DNA of 64,000 nucleotides. Origin: Maricaulis parjimensis. GTDB taxonomy: Bacteria; Pseudomonadota; Alphaproteobacteria; Caulobacterales; Maricaulaceae. The position numbers were made by a program, and so were the translations under genes. This document shows, piece by piece, positions 17,429 through 28,299 of this stretch. Below the pieces are notes generated by a model that was not told the origin of the DNA, did no database searches, and was given only the letters and a program-made list of their open reading frames with translations. Location: NCBI RefSeq assembly GCF_016817355.1, contig NZ_JADOTT010000003.1, positions 287,001 to 351,000 on the forward strand. The letters are read 5' to 3'. The first letter of the stretch is position 1. Every line of letters begins with the position of its first letter.

Positions 17429-18706
17429 ATGCATGATATCAAGCTGATCCGCGACAATCCCGAAGCGTTCGACCAGGGCCTGGCCCTGCGGGGCATGGAA
17501 CCGCAATCAGCCTCCCTGCTGGAGCTGGATGCGAGCCGCCGCGAAGCCCTGACCAAGCATCAGGAAGCCGAGACCGAGCGTAATGCGCTGTCAAAGCAGA
17601 TCGGCAAGGCGAAGGCGACCGGTGACGAGGACGAGTTCAACCGTCTGCGCGGTGAAGTCGACCGTCTCAAGACCGTGCTCGAAGAAGCCGGCCAGCAGGC
17701 CCGCCATTTCGAGGAAACCCTCAACCAGCATCTCGCTGCCCTTCCCAACCTGCCCGAGCAGGATGTGCCGGCCGGCGCCGACGAGACTGACAATGAGGAA
17801 GTGCGCGGCTGGGGCACGCCGCGTGAATTCAGCTTCAAGCCGAAGGATCATGTCGATCTGGGCGAAGGGCTGGGCCTGATGGATTTCGAGAAGGCCGCCG
17901 AGATTTCCGGCGCCCGTTTCGTGGCGCTGAAGGGCGGTCTGGCCCGGCTGGAGCGTGCTCTCGCACACTTCATGCTCGACCTGCACACCTCCGAGCATGG
18001 CTATACCGAAGTCAGCCCGCCGCTCATGGTCCGCGATGAAGCCATGTTCGGCACCAGCCAATTGCCCAAATTCGCCGAGGATCTGTTCCGCACGACAGAC
18101 CATCGCTGGCTGATCCCCACGGCGGAAGTGCCGCTGACCAATCTGGCTCGTGACGCCATCCATGAGGAGGCCAGCCTGCCGATGCGCTATACGGCCCACA
18201 CGCCGTGCTTCCGCGCCGAGGCCGGATCGGCTGGCCGGGACACGCGTGGCATGATCCGCATGCACCAGTTCAACAAGGTCGAGATGGTCTCCATCGTTGC
18301 GGCCGAGGAAAGTGCTGAAGAGCTGGACCGCATGACTGGCGCTGCCGAACGCGTCCTGCAGCTGCTGGAATTGCCCTATCGCGTCATGCTGCTGTGCTCG
18401 GGCGATATGGGTTTTGCTGCCAAGCGGACCTATGACCTGGAAGTCTGGCTGCCCAGCCAGGACACCTACCGGGAAATCTCCTCCTGCTCGAACTGCGGGG
18501 ACTTCCAGGCGCGTCGCATGAATGCGCGTTTCCGCAAGGCCGGAGAAAAGCGCCCGCAATTCCTGCACACGCTCAATGGTTCCGGTGTCGCCACCGGCCG
18601 TGCACTTCTGGCCGTGATGGAAAACCACCAGAATGAGGATGGGTCCATCAGCATCCCGGCGGCCTTGCGTCCCTATATGGGTGGCGTCGACGTCATCAGC
18701 GCCTGA
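17429..18706 (+). CDS. serS: Seryl-tRNA synthetase
   Basis: Class II aminoacyl-tRNA synthetase charging tRNA-Ser, 425 residues. The N-terminal coiled-coil arm (about residues 25-105) is followed by class II motifs: motif 2 in [20 protein letters not shown] with the HQFNKVEM segment, and motif 3 in [20 protein letters not shown]. Full length, no irregularity. In many relatives surE comes next, but here two accessory genes spanning 18.8-26.1 kb intervene. Confidence 0.96.
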   Translation: MHDIKLIRDNPEAFDQGLALRGMEPQSASLLELDASRREALTKHQEAETERNALSKQIGKAKATGDEDEFNRLRGEVDRLKTVLEEAGQQARHFEETLNQHLAALPNLPEQDVPAGADETDNEEVRGWGTPREFSFKPKDHVDLGEGLGLMDFEKAAEISGARFVALKGGLARLERALAHFMLDLHTSEHGYTEVSPPLMVRDEAMFGTSQLPKFAEDLFRTTDHRWLIPTAEVPLTNLARDAIHEEASLPMRYTAHTPCFRAEAGSAGRDTRGMIRMHQFNKVEMVSIVAAEESAEELDRMTGAAERVLQLLELPYRVMLLCSGDMGFAAKRTYDLEVWLPSQDTYREISSCSNCGDFQARRMNARFRKAGEKRPQFLHTLNGSGVATGRALLAVMENHQNEDGSISIPAALRPYMGGVDVISA

Positions 18707-18833
18707 ATTCGGAACGACCTGTCATAGCCAATGCACCTGAAACGGCGGCATACCCGTGTAGCGGGCAGGCGCTGATAACCCTTGCTTAGCCATAAGTGGC
18801 CATCCTGCGCGTAGGCAAGGCAGGAAAGCGCTG

Positions 18834-20249
18834 ATGGGACAATGCTCTGACCAGCAGCTTAGGCTCGCCCTGAAGAGCAGGCAGTCGATCGAGATGGGCC
18901 GCTTCGAATGGGTCAATCTCGACGCGGTGCGCCAGCGGGCCGGGCCCGACTGGGCGCGGCTGAGCGGCGAGATAAACAAGGCGAGTGCGCATTTTATCGA
19001 GCGTTGCATCACCTCGCGTGATGTTCTGGTTCATTGCGAGAATGGCTTCATGCTCATTCTCGGCGACTTGGTCGGTGCGGCGGCTGTAGCGAAAGTCGCG
19101 GAAATTTCGGTCGCCCTCAATCGTTTCCTTGCCAATCATGCCCCACTCAAATCTTTGAAGGTAAAGGCTGAAGCGCGCTCGGTATCCAAGGCCGAGTTCG
19201 CTTCCGTGCTGGCGGCGGCCAAGCCGATCATTCTGAAGGGCGGGCCGGCTGCTGTGCCGGCGCCAACCAAGGCGCCCGACGACCAGAAACCTTTCAATCC
19301 CCCGGTGCGTGCGCCCCTGAAATCCGTGCGCACGGAGACCAGCCCGATTGTCGCAAGGCCGGCATGTCCAGCGCAGATCGCCGACATCTCCAAGGGCTGG
19401 AATGAGCTGGGGCCCGAGCAGAGCGGCTCTACGGATCAGGATGCCCAAACGACCGGCGAGACCCATCCTGACGCCGACGCACAGCCGGAAGCCCTTTTCG
19501 ACGAGATTGTTTTCATGCCTTTCTGGGATGCCCGGCGGGAAGCGCTCACGATGCAGGTCACCGTACCGCAGGGCACACGCGACGGGCGGACGGTGTTCGG
19601 CCGGGCGCTTTTGTGGCCGGGCGCTGATGAAAGCGTGGTTCGTACGATCGATCATGCCGTCGCCATCGCCGCTCAGCGCGGGTTTCAGGAATTGCACAAG
19701 ACCGGGGCGACCGGTCAGGTCGGGATCGCGGTGAATTATGAGACCCTTGCCGTGGGGTCTGCGCGTCAGGACTATTTCAAGCTGCTCAACCTCATTCCCC
19801 AATCCCTGCGCAAGCATTTTGCGATCTGCGTCGATGGCATTCCTGAGGGTGTACCAGCCGGAAAGCTGTTCGAGATTTTCCACCTTCTCCAGTCTTACGG
19901 CTCGACCAACATGGTGCATCTGGACATGCGCCGGTCGGATCTGTCCCGGTTTGAGGGATGTGGTGTGGACTTGTTTGGCTGCCGCATTCCCGAAGGCATG
20001 GCGGACAGCCCGGACCTCGATGATGACATCGCTCTCCTGATGGCTTTCGCCAAGGCGGCAAACCGCTTGGGTGCGGGTTGCTATCTCAGCGGCATTGATG
20101 TGTTCGACGAGTTCAATCTCGCGGTTGTCGTCGGGGCCACCCACATGGCTGGCGAGGCCATTTGTCCGCCGCTGCAGGCGCCGGATCCCGTGCGTCCTGT
20201 GAAGGCGATCGATTTCGCGCCATCCGGCTTTGCCAGTCTGCCCGGCTGA
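18834..20249 (+). CDS. Protein with a degenerate EAL-like C-terminal domain
   Basis: A 471-residue cytoplasmic protein with no signal or membrane segment. Its second half (about residues 220-460) follows the EAL-domain plan without its chemistry. There is a VNYETLA where EAL proteins have a substrate-binding Asn, an LDMRRSDLSRFEGCGVDLFG region, and ends like the EAL GVET-to-GQG part (GIDVFDEFNLAVVVGATHMAG). The EAL signature and the paired aspartates that bind metal are absent, so it is probably not a c-di-GMP phosphodiesterase. The N-terminal 110 residues carry an HCENGFMLILGD segment like a nucleotide-cyclase or GGDEF strand pair; this is tentative. It lies 134 bases upstream of the giant RTX gene and might regulate it. 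Confidence 0.5.
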   Translation: MGQCSDQQLRLALKSRQSIEMGRFEWVNLDAVRQRAGPDWARLSGEINKASAHFIERCITSRDVLVHCENGFMLILGDLVGAAAVAKVAEISVALNRFLANHAPLKSLKVKAEARSVSKAEFASVLAAAKPIILKGGPAAVPAPTKAPDDQKPFNPPVRAPLKSVRTETSPIVARPACPAQIADISKGWNELGPEQSGSTDQDAQTTGETHPDADAQPEALFDEIVFMPFWDARREALTMQVTVPQGTRDGRTVFGRALLWPGADESVVRTIDHAVAIAAQRGFQELHKTGATGQVGIAVNYETLAVGSARQDYFKLLNLIPQSLRKHFAICVDGIPEGVPAGKLFEIFHLLQSYGSTNMVHLDMRRSDLSRFEGCGVDLFGCRIPEGMADSPDLDDDIALLMAFAKAANRLGAGCYLSGIDVFDEFNLAVVVGATHMAGEAICPPLQAPDPVRPVKAIDFAPSGFASLPG

Positions 20250-20383
20250 CACTTGATCCTCTGGTGACCCACCCTTTCGGGTGATTGTTCCTCCCCCCGT
20301 TTTTCGTGAGTTTTGGCACTCAGCGCCGATGGCGCGCCAATAACGAAATGGGGGAGGCGTCGCCAAGGCGGCGTTAGGGGATC

Positions 20384-23300
20384 ATGCCAGGCAAGTCCAA
20401 GAACAAGATCGATCAGGCCGATACGCTTTCCGCGCAGGCGGCTAATTCGTCAAACGCGCCTGCTGCTGCCGCTGCAGCGCCTGGGCAGGGTAATCCCAAC
20501 CGGATTCAGGTCCATATCGGTACCCGCGGTGATGATGTCCTCGAGGGCGGCAATGGCCGCGATCTCATGCTGGGGTTCTGGGGGGATGATGACCTGTCCG
20601 GCGGCGGGGGTGATGACCGGATTTATGGCGGCCGGGGGGATGACATCCTCCGCGGTGGTTTCGGGAATGACCGTCTGGATGGCGGCAAGGGCAATGACAT
20701 CCTGAATGGCGGGGCCGGGGACGACATCCTGGTCGGCGATGACGGTGATGATATCCTGATCGGCGGCGGCGGAAATGATGTGATTTTCGGCGGACGCGGA
20801 ACGGACACGGTTCTGATGTCCGGCGATTTGCGTGATGCCAACATTGTGAAAGATGGCGTCTATTATCGCATCCAGACCGATGAAGGCACCGTCAGCATGG
20901 CGGATGTTGATATCCTGACCTTCGACGACGCCACCGTTTATCTCGACGGTCGCAATAATGGCCCGATGATTGATGCGGACCAGTCCGCCCAAATCCAGGA
21001 AAACGGCACGGTCACGGTCGATGTGCTGGCCAGTGCCTTCGATTTCGACGGCGACGACGTCACGCTGTCATATCTGGATACCGTGGCCTTCAAAGGTCAG
21101 ATCGATATTGATCCGCAGACCGGCGCGCTGATCTTTGACACGCTCACCGGCTATGAATACCTGTCCGAAGGCGAGACGATCGAGGTTGAGATCGCTTTCT
21201 CCGTGACCGATGGCACGGACACGGCAGATGGCATTGTCACCCTCACCATTGTCGGTACCAATGATGCGCCGGTCGTTGCCGATCTGTTTGCCGGCACCAC
21301 CACGGAAGATGCCGGCCTCTATTCGCTGGACCTCGTCTCCCACGCGACCGATCCCGACCAGAACGATGTGCTCGGAATCGAGGAAATCCAGTCTGTCTCA
21401 TCGACCAATCCGGACCGGACCATCATCTGGGGTCTGGACCCGAACAATCAGAACGCGCTCCAGCTGGATCTGGACCAGTTCAATGATCTGGGTGCTGGCG
21501 AGTCCGAGACGATCACCATCACCTATCTCGTCGGTGACAATCATGGCGGTGTGACGCAGACGACAGCGACCTTCAACGTGATCGGTCTCAATGACGCGCC
21601 CACCTATGTCGACTTTTCTCCGGTCATTCCGGAGGACGAGCCTTTCTACATCAATCTTCTGGCCGGAGTGGAAGATGCCGATGGTGACACCGTCACCCTG
21701 CGTCATCTGGACGTCTACCTGTCCAGCAATAATCGGAGCGTGGCCTATGATTTCGATCCGGAAACCGGCCGGATCTCCTTCCCGGCCGGCCAGTTCGACG
21801 ATCTGGCCGAAGGTCAGACGGAAACCTTCACGATCGGCTTCTATCTGAATGACGGCAATGGCGGTTCCGTGCCGCGCGACATTCTGGTCACCATCACTGG
21901 CAGCAATGATGCCCCGATTGTCGAGGCGATCGATGCGGGCAGTGTCAGTGAGGATTCGGGCCTGTTCTCCGTCGATCTCATGGCCACCGCCAGCGATCCG
22001 GACAATGGCGACCAGATCGGTGTCGAGGAAATCCAGTCGGTCTCTTCCAGCAACCCTGGCCGGACGATCATCTGGAGCCTCGACCCGAATAATTATGATG
22101 CCGTCCAGCTCGATCTGAACCAGTTTACTGATCTGCGCGAAGGCGAGACCGAAACGGTCACCATCACCTATCTGGTTGGTGACAATCATGGTGGCGTCAC
22201 GCCGAACACCGCGACCTTTGTGGTCACGGGTACGAATGATTTGCCGACCTTCGTCGACTTCACCCTGAGCCTGACCGAGAGCGAAACACTCTGGGTCAAT
22301 CTTCTGGCCAGCGTGGAAGACGTCGACAGCGACACGGTCACGGCCACGAATGTGTCGGCTCACACCAGCAATCCGGATCGCAATGTCACGGTGAATGTCG
22401 ATCTGGAAGCGGGGACGGTCATCCTGCCCTATGGCCAGTTCGAGGACCTTGCCGAAGGCGAAGTCGAAGTCTTGACCATCACATTCAACCTGGATGATGG
22501 CGATGGTGGGATCGTCCCGCGTGAACTCAGCTTTACCGTCATCGGCCAGAATGATGTGCCCTATATTGAGCCCTGGAACTCCACGCTCGAGGCGACGGTC
22601 GGCGAGAATGATGCGCCCACCCTGGTAACGGCCGGCAGCATCGCCTTCGACGACCCGGACGCCAATGACAATCATGATGCCTGGTTCAGCGGGCTGACCC
22701 TGTCGGGCAATGCCGGCGACCTCAACCCCGGCAATCTCTACGGCCTGCTGCGTCTCGACAATGAAGTGACCGATGGCCAGCTCGGCTGGACCTTCATGGC
22801 GGATGGCGGTCTTTTCGACTATCTGCAGGACGGTGAGAGTGTGACGCTCACCTATGACGTTGTCCTTTCGGACGGGCGGTCTGAAACCTCCACCACCGTG
22901 GCCATCACGGTGACCGGCACGAATGACGCGCCGACCTTCCAGACCTTCACGACCGACGTGAGCGAGGACTCGCCGCTCTGGGTCAATCTCCTGGCTGGCG
23001 TGGAAGATCCGGACAGCGACAGTGTCACCGCGACTGATGTCGTCGCCTATTCCAGCAATCCGGACCGGGCCATCCAGGCGAATGTGAACGCGGAAGAGGG
23101 CACGGTCATCATCCCGTCCGGCCAGTTCGAGGATCTCGCCGCAGGCGAGGTTGAAATTCTCACCATTGCTTTCAATCTGGATGATGGTGATGGCGCAGTT
23201 GTGCCGCAAACTCTCAGCTTTACCGTCATCGGCCAGAATGATGCGCCCTATATCGAGCCCTGGAACTCCTCGCTCGACGCCACATTCGACGAGAATGACG

Positions 23301-26125
23301 CCGCGACACTGACCACGACGGGCAGTATTGCGTTCGACGATCCCGATGCCAGCGACAGCCAGTATGGCTGGATCAACAATCTGACCCTGTCCGGCGAGAC
23401 CGGCGATCTCAATCCCGGCAGTCTCTACTGGCTACTGCGTCTCGATGATAATGCCGTCGATGGGGAACTGGGCTGGACCTTCAATGCCGACAGCACAATC
23501 TTCGACTATCTGCAGGAAGGCGAAAGCGTCACCCTGACCTATGAAGTCGAGCTGACGGACGGTCGCGACAGCGACACCACCACTGTGTCCATCACCATCA
23601 CCGGTACAAATGATCTGCCGACCTTCGTCGATTTCACCTTGTCTCTGGGCGAAAGCGAACCGCTCTGGGTGAACCTTCTGGCCAGCGTCCAGGATGTGGA
23701 CAGCGACAGCGTGATCGTCACGGATGTGACGGCATATACCGACAATCCGGATCGCGCCGTTACGGCCAATGTCGATCTGGAACAGGGCACGGTGACCTTC
23801 CCCTATGGCCAGTATGAAGACCTGGCCGAGGGCGAGACCGAAATCCTGACCATCAGCTTCAACCTGGTGGATTCTGATGGCGGCGTACTGCCCCGTGAAT
23901 TCCACTTCACGGTCGTGGGCCAGAATGATGCGCCCTATTTCGAGCCGTGGAATTCGGAACTCCAGGTCGATGCCGAGACCGATGCCGCAGGCGATCTGAC
24001 CGCCGATGGCGTGATCGGTATCTGGGATCCCGATGCCAGCGATGAACATACGGGCACGGCGCTCGGCGTGAGCCTGGCTGGCGAAGTCGGCGACCTGACC
24101 GCAGCGGACGTGCTGGGCCTGATCAGTTTTGACGCGAGCGAGACCGGTCCGTCGGTTGCTTGGACTTTCACGGCCGATCCTGCCTTGTTCGCCTACCTCT
24201 CTACCGGTCAGGTTCTGACCCTGACCTATGATGTCGAGGTGAGCGACGGCCATGACACGGTGATGGCGCCCGTGGAGATCACCATTACCGGGCTGAACAC
24301 GGCGCCGGACGCACCGGCGCTGGCCGTCAACATGCCGGAGGATGCCGGCTTCTTCTCGGTCGATCTGCTTGATGGTGCCAGCGATGCGGACGGGAATGCC
24401 CTGAGCATCAGCAATACGGTGCTTACATTCTCCAACCCGGACCGCACGGCCATCTACAGCCTCGATGAGGACACGGGCAGCATCACCTTCTATCCGGGCT
24501 TCTTCAACGATCTGTCGGAGGGCGATAGCGAGACCATCACGCTGAGCTTCGACGTCTCGGACGGGCAGGGCGGTGTGACGCCGCGCACCGTCACCATCAC
24601 GGTCGACGGGGCCAATGACCCGGTTGCCATCTATGACGGTGTCTCGCTGAACTTCGGCGAAAATGATGCGGCCGTTTTGAGTGAGAGCGGCACGCTGTCC
24701 TATTCGGACCAGGACGGAAATGACACGCACACAGCGACTGTCAGCCAGGTCCGTCTGCAGGGGCAGTCAACGGGTCTGGCGGGTGTCGACCTCGCCTCCA
24801 TGCTGACGCTGGAGGCGTCCGATGGCGTACTCAGCTGGTCCTTTGATGCGGATGCCAGTGTGTTCGATTATCTCGATGACGGGGCGAGTGTCCGTTTGAC
24901 CTTCGATGTGGAGCTGAGCGACGGTCTCACCACCAGCACGTCCCAGTTCAACATCATGATCTTCGGCAGCAATGATCTGCCGACTGTATCCGCGCCTGTC
25001 TCGGTGACAGTGGCGGAGAATGCGGCACCGGTTGTGCTGGACTTGTTCGGGAATGCCAGCGACCCCGAGGGCGATGCCATGGCGGTCACCGGCGTGTCGG
25101 TGACCACGGAAAGCGGCGATCCGGTCGACTTCACCGTGGATGCCTTCACGGGCGAACTGGTTGTCGACCCGGCCCAGTTCGGCGATATCGCAGCAGGCGC
25201 CACTGAAACCCTCACGGTGGAATACGGTGTCGCCCATGCGGACACCGTCATCACGGGCGGGTCTGAGGCCACGCACCAGATCGGCAATGCCGGCATGTGG
25301 TTCGTGGTCGATTTCGACACCGGCCAGGTGTTCAGCGAAGTGCGCACATCCGCCACCTTGTCTGCGCCGGCCGGCTTGCCGTCCAATGGCGTGGTCTTCC
25401 ACCTCAATGGCAATAATGCCGACTACAACATCATGGCCACGACCTATGTCGATGGTGTCGCCAGCGTCGTCGATCCGAGTGAGTTCGACCTATCGGGCTA
25501 TACTGGGGGCTATGTCCAAAACGGCGACTGGGCGCGGTATCTGGACTCCATCACCGATGCCCAGGTGAGCTGGTCCGGCACGGTCGACACGGCGGACGGT
25601 CCGCTCACGGTCAGTTTCACCTTTGACAGTCTGGACTTTGTGGACAGCCGAGTCGGCAATTCCTCCATTGATGGCTGGTCTGTGGAGGTTTCCGGACCGT
25701 CCACTCCGGCGTCGGCCAGCATCATCATCCAGGATGAAGGTGCAGCCAGCGGCGCTGCCGAGGCGATCGCTTTCACCAGCCTGCCCATGCCGGATGCTGA
25801 AACCGGGACGGTCAGCAAGACCACCGGCTCATCCCAGGAGCCGGGTCTGGTGAACCTGTCGGATGATTTCAGTCTTCCCGGACAGATCGGCGCATCGGAT
25901 GTGTCGGCAATGGGCTGGGACAGCGCCATCGATACGCAGGCCTTTGACGGCCTGACCGGATTGCAATCCCTGTCACAGGGGGGGACCGGGATTGCGACCG
26001 GGGGCGTGATTCCGAATGACGGGATCACGTCCCCCGGTACCGGCATCTGGCCGGATTCAAGTTTTGATCCATTCGAGGTCGAGATCTTCCTGCCGCCTTC
26101 CATTGATACGCCGGAAGGCTGGTAG
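20384..26125 (+). CDS. Giant RTX / cadherin-like repeat protein (1913 residues)
   Basis: Predicted secreted adhesin- or matrix-type protein. Residues 1-45 are Ala/Ser-rich with no Sec signal. Residues about 45-146 hold tandem RTX calcium-binding nonapeptides (GGxGxDxLxGG type). The rest is about a dozen VCBS/cadherin-like Ig modules ending in motifs such as [16 protein letters not shown] and GSNDLPTV. A distinct C-terminal region follows (about residues 1620-1790), then a Ser/Gly/Pro-rich tail. RTX content without a Sec signal suggests type I secretion, but no ABC exporter, membrane fusion or TolC gene lies in the window. RTX blocks usually sit near the C-terminus; here the block is N-terminal. 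AGGGGATC precedes the ATG, and a strong terminator follows the gene. Confidence 0.85.
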   Translation: MPGKSKNKIDQADTLSAQAANSSNAPAAAAAAPGQGNPNRIQVHIGTRGDDVLEGGNGRDLMLGFWGDDDLSGGGGDDRIYGGRGDDILRGGFGNDRLDGGKGNDILNGGAGDDILVGDDGDDILIGGGGNDVIFGGRGTDTVLMSGDLRDANIVKDGVYYRIQTDEGTVSMADVDILTFDDATVYLDGRNNGPMIDADQSAQIQENGTVTVDVLASAFDFDGDDVTLSYLDTVAFKGQIDIDPQTGALIFDTLTGYEYLSEGETIEVEIAFSVTDGTDTADGIVTLTIVGTNDAPVVADLFAGTTTEDAGLYSLDLVSHATDPDQNDVLGIEEIQSVSSTNPDRTIIWGLDPNNQNALQLDLDQFNDLGAGESETITITYLVGDNHGGVTQTTATFNVIGLNDAPTYVDFSPVIPEDEPFYINLLAGVEDADGDTVTLRHLDVYLSSNNRSVAYDFDPETGRISFPAGQFDDLAEGQTETFTIGFYLNDGNGGSVPRDILVTITGSNDAPIVEAIDAGSVSEDSGLFSVDLMATASDPDNGDQIGVEEIQSVSSSNPGRTIIWSLDPNNYDAVQLDLNQFTDLREGETETVTITYLVGDNHGGVTPNTATFVVTGTNDLPTFVDFTLSLTESETLWVNLLASVEDVDSDTVTATNVSAHTSNPDRNVTVNVDLEAGTVILPYGQFEDLAEGEVEVLTITFNLDDGDGGIVPRELSFTVIGQNDVPYIEPWNSTLEATVGENDAPTLVTAGSIAFDDPDANDNHDAWFSGLTLSGNAGDLNPGNLYGLLRLDNEVTDGQLGWTFMADGGLFDYLQDGESVTLTYDVVLSDGRSETSTTVAITVTGTNDAPTFQTFTTDVSEDSPLWVNLLAGVEDPDSDSVTATDVVAYSSNPDRAIQANVNAEEGTVIIPSGQFEDLAAGEVEILTIAFNLDDGDGAVVPQTLSFTVIGQNDAPYIEPWNSSLDATFDENDAATLTTTGSIAFDDPDASDSQYGWINNLTLSGETGDLNPGSLYWLLRLDDNAVDGELGWTFNADSTIFDYLQEGESVTLTYEVELTDGRDSDTTTVSITITGTNDLPTFVDFTLSLGESEPLWVNLLASVQDVDSDSVIVTDVTAYTDNPDRAVTANVDLEQGTVTFPYGQYEDLAEGETEILTISFNLVDSDGGVLPREFHFTVVGQNDAPYFEPWNSELQVDAETDAAGDLTADGVIGIWDPDASDEHTGTALGVSLAGEVGDLTAADVLGLISFDASETGPSVAWTFTADPALFAYLSTGQVLTLTYDVEVSDGHDTVMAPVEITITGLNTAPDAPALAVNMPEDAGFFSVDLLDGASDADGNALSISNTVLTFSNPDRTAIYSLDEDTGSITFYPGFFNDLSEGDSETITLSFDVSDGQGGVTPRTVTITVDGANDPVAIYDGVSLNFGENDAAVLSESGTLSYSDQDGNDTHTATVSQVRLQGQSTGLAGVDLASMLTLEASDGVLSWSFDADASVFDYLDDGASVRLTFDVELSDGLTTSTSQFNIMIFGSNDLPTVSAPVSVTVAENAAPVVLDLFGNASDPEGDAMAVTGVSVTTESGDPVDFTVDAFTGELVVDPAQFGDIAAGATETLTVEYGVAHADTVITGGSEATHQIGNAGMWFVVDFDTGQVFSEVRTSATLSAPAGLPSNGVVFHLNGNNADYNIMATTYVDGVASVVDPSEFDLSGYTGGYVQNGDWARYLDSITDAQVSWSGTVDTADGPLTVSFTFDSLDFVDSRVGNSSIDGWSVEVSGPSTPASASIIIQDEGAASGAAEAIAFTSLPMPDAETGTVSKTTGSSQEPGLVNLSDDFSLPGQIGASDVSAMGWDSAIDTQAFDGLTGLQSLSQGGTGIATGGVIPNDGITSPGTGIWPDSSFDPFEVEIFLPPSIDTPEGW
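20516..20822 (+). repeat. Tandem RTX nonapeptide-coding repeats
   Basis: About ten consecutive nine-residue units of the form GG-x-G-x-D-x-L/I encode a calcium-binding parallel beta-roll. The DNA is correspondingly repetitive, with recurring GGCGG and GATGA blocks. Confidence 0.85.
22228..24300 (+). repeat. Three long super-repeats inside the giant gene
   Basis: Three successive units of about 685-690 bases (about 229 residues) begin near 22228, 22915 and 23602. Each joins two module types, one containing LWVNLLA and NPDR, the other beginning at a PYIEPWNS or PYFEPWNS motif and containing GDLNPG or GDLTAA. The third copy is the most diverged. An earlier pair of about 640 bases (around 21250-22230) shares the EEIQSVSS and RTIIW motifs. 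This indicates growth by duplication of two-domain blocks. Confidence 0.75.
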
Positions 26126-26144
26126 CTCGAACTCTGTGGATCAT

Positions 26145-26174
26145 GAGCCAGGCGGCCGCCCAGCCGCCTGGCTC
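26145..26174 (+). terminator. Rho-independent terminator after the giant gene
   Basis: A perfect 12-bp stem (26145-26156 with 26163-26174) with a 6-base loop is followed by TTTCCTGTTGTT. It sits 20 bases after the stop codon of the giant repeat protein and isolates it from surE. Confidence 0.75.
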
Positions 26175-26261
26175 TTTCCTGTTGTTGACAGACTTGTGGG
26201 CTGGCAGGTCGGGGCAAATCGTCTAGAAGCGTGCATTGACTGATGCCAAGGACGAAATCCC

Positions 26262-27056
26262 ATGATCCCCGACAATCCGCGAATTCTTCTGACCAATGAT
26301 GACGGCATCCGGGCCCACGGCCTGAAAGTGCTGGAGAAGATCGCGCGGGATCTTTCAGACGATGTCTGGATTGTCGCCCCGGCCGAGGAACAATCCGGAG
26401 CCGGCCGGTCCCTGACCCTCCATTCCCCGCTGCGCGTGCGCAAATGGGGCGACCAGAAATTCTCCGTCTCCGGCACGCCGACCGACTGCGTGCTGATGGG
26501 TGTGCAGGACATCATCCCGGGCAAGCAGCCCGACCTTGTCCTGTCCGGCGTCAATCGCGGCCAGAATATCGCCGAGGATGTCACCTTCTCCGGCACGGTT
26601 GCCGGTGCCATGCAGGGCATGCAGCTGGGCATTCCGTCCGTCGCCCTGTCCCAGGCCTATGGCTTCAAGAAGGATGATCCGATCGAGTGGGAAACCGCCG
26701 AGCTCTATGGCGCACCGATCCTGCGCCGCCTGTTCGATCTGAAATGGCCGGACGATGTCCTGATCAATATCAATTTCCCGGACCGCAAGCCGGAAGATGT
26801 CACCGAGGTTGAGGTCACCCGCCAGGGCCGCCGTGACCAGCACATCCTGCACGCCGAACACCGTACCGATCCGCGCGGCATGGATTATTACTGGCTTGCC
26901 TTCAAGGGTATCCTGTCAAATCCCCCCGAGGGTGTGGACCTGAAGGCGATCTATGACGGCAAGATTTCCGTCACGCCGCTCCACATGGACCTGACCCATG
27001 GCGAGACCTTGGGCAATCTGAAGAAAATGCTGGGCGGCGTGCCGCCCAAGAGCTGA
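26262..27056 (+). CDS. surE: 5'/3'-nucleotidase SurE
   Basis: Metal-dependent phosphatase acting on nucleoside monophosphates, 264 residues. The N-terminal [14 protein letters not shown] supplies the paired metal-binding aspartates. [27 protein letters not shown] and SGVNRGQNI complete the active site. It heads the surE-pcm-(unknown)-M23-yajC-secD-secF series, the pcm start following after 15 bases. Confidence 0.95.
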   Translation: MIPDNPRILLTNDDGIRAHGLKVLEKIARDLSDDVWIVAPAEEQSGAGRSLTLHSPLRVRKWGDQKFSVSGTPTDCVLMGVQDIIPGKQPDLVLSGVNRGQNIAEDVTFSGTVAGAMQGMQLGIPSVALSQAYGFKKDDPIEWETAELYGAPILRRLFDLKWPDDVLININFPDRKPEDVTEVEVTRQGRRDQHILHAEHRTDPRGMDYYWLAFKGILSNPPEGVDLKAIYDGKISVTPLHMDLTHGETLGNLKKMLGGVPPKS

Positions 27057-27071
27057 GGCAGGGCAACGGAC

Positions 27072-27713
27072 ATGCAACTCCCCGATCCGCGCATGATCCA
27101 GCTGGTGATGAGCCTACGGGGCGGTGGTGTGACCGATGCCAAGGTCATGGGTGCACTGGAGCGCACGCCACGCCATCTCTTTGTGCCGCAGCGTTTCGGG
27201 GATCAGGCCTATGATGACCGGGCCCTGCCGATCGATTGCGGTCAGACCATATCCCAGCCGCTCATCGTGGCCCTGATGACCCAGGCTCTGAAACTGGATG
27301 ATCGCTGCAAGGTGTTGGAGATTGGTACCGGGTCGGGATACCAGGCTGCTGTGCTCGCGCGGCTGGCGCGCCGGGTCTATTCGGTGGAGCGCTATCGCAC
27401 GCTCTCCCGTGAGGCGGAGGCCCGTTTCGAGGCGCTTCGCCTGACCAATATCGTGACCAAGATCGGCGATGGCACGCTGGGTTGGACAGAACAGGCACCG
27501 TTTGACCGGATCATTCTCACCGCGTCAGCGCCCGAGCGCCCCGACCTGATCCTAGAACAGCTCAAGGATGGCGGCATCGCCGTGGCACCGGTCGACCGCG
27601 GGACCAAACAGGTTCTGGTTCGCTATGTCCGTCATGGCGACGACATCGAGGAGAGCGACATCATGGATGTCCGCTTCGTGCCGCTGGTAAAGGGTGAAGC
27701 CCGCGCGCTCTGA
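27072..27713 (+). CDS. pcm: Protein-L-isoaspartate O-methyltransferase
   Basis: Repairs damaged isoaspartyl residues by SAM-dependent methylation, 213 residues. The SAM-binding motif VLEIGTGSGYQAAVLARL lies near residue 80, preceded by the family motif CGQTISQPLIVALM and followed by the post-motif DGTLGW and RIILTASAPE. Immediately downstream of surE, a conserved bacterial pairing. Confidence 0.94.
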   Translation: MQLPDPRMIQLVMSLRGGGVTDAKVMGALERTPRHLFVPQRFGDQAYDDRALPIDCGQTISQPLIVALMTQALKLDDRCKVLEIGTGSGYQAAVLARLARRVYSVERYRTLSREAEARFEALRLTNIVTKIGDGTLGWTEQAPFDRIILTASAPERPDLILEQLKDGGIAVAPVDRGTKQVLVRYVRHGDDIEESDIMDVRFVPLVKGEARAL

Positions 27714-27763
27714 TTGCGCGACCTTCAAGGCTTTGATTTCGCGTTAGAAGTTAGTCCTCCCGT

Positions 27764-27769
27764 TATAAT
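27764..27769 (+). promoter_or_regulatory. TATAAT -10-like element before the 27776 gene
   Basis: A consensus TATAAT ends six bases before the first possible start codon (GTG at 27776). If used, transcription would begin at or beside the coding start, giving a leaderless or very short-leader mRNA. No good -35 box is visible at 16-18 bp spacing. Confidence 0.3.
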
Positions 27770-27775
27770 GGGACT

Positions 27776-28168
27776 GTGCTAGAAATGAGCATGGGCACGA
27801 AACTGGTGGAGAGCCCGGATCCGCGAATCTGGATCCAGGAGCTCGAAGGACAGATCAGTCGGCTGGGACACTCCACCCTGCATCTCCGGATCGGAGATTT
27901 GCGGGCGGCAGGGCGTCTGGACGCCATAATTGTCGATGCCCGCGCCATCAGTGACAATCCGCCATTCAGCCTGCTGCGGGAAATCTGGAATGACGGGCTG
28001 GAAGTCCTGTCCGGATTGCCCGTCGCCTATCTCCCGCCTCCCGGCCACAATGAGGCTCTGGAAAACCTGCTGATGGAGTATGTCCGCGAGTGGGACGTTA
28101 AGTATCAGCGCTTTGACGACCGGGATAAGGCCTACGCTTGGTGTCTCGCGCAACTGGATTCCGCCTGA
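27776..28168 (+). CDS. Conserved-looking small cytoplasmic protein, unknown function
   Basis: A 130-residue soluble protein lacking signal or membrane segments. The layout (DAIIVDARAI strand in the middle, LPVAYLPPPG, and a C-terminal RFDDRDKAYAWCLAQL helix) is reminiscent of small STAS/SpoIIAA-like folds, but I cannot assign a family. Start is uncertain: GTG at 27776, ATG at 27785 or ATG at 27791; a TATAAT lies just upstream. It sits between pcm and the M23 lipoprotein gene, where many relatives have no gene. Confidence 0.55.
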   Translation: MLEMSMGTKLVESPDPRIWIQELEGQISRLGHSTLHLRIGDLRAAGRLDAIIVDARAISDNPPFSLLREIWNDGLEVLSGLPVAYLPPPGHNEALENLLMEYVREWDVKYQRFDDRDKAYAWCLAQLDSA

Positions 28169-28299
28169 ACCGGAACGCCCCTTGAGGCATGCATAATCTA
28201 AAAGCGTGTTTTGTGGTCCTTGCGCGTCATGGATAACCGCCGGTTAAGCCTTGCCATGGCTGTATGTCAGGCAATCTGGCTTCGGAGCGTTCATTCGTC

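Noticed and set aside
20516-20822. Short regular DNA repeats that could be a CRISPR array or minisatellite
   Set aside because: Units are contiguous, in frame and encode RTX nonapeptides; there are no spacers.
21398-23209. Long open frame on the minus strand opposite the giant repeat gene
   Set aside because: It mirrors the repeat structure of the plus-strand gene, has no recognisable domain or ribosome-binding site, and is expected from GC-rich codon bias.
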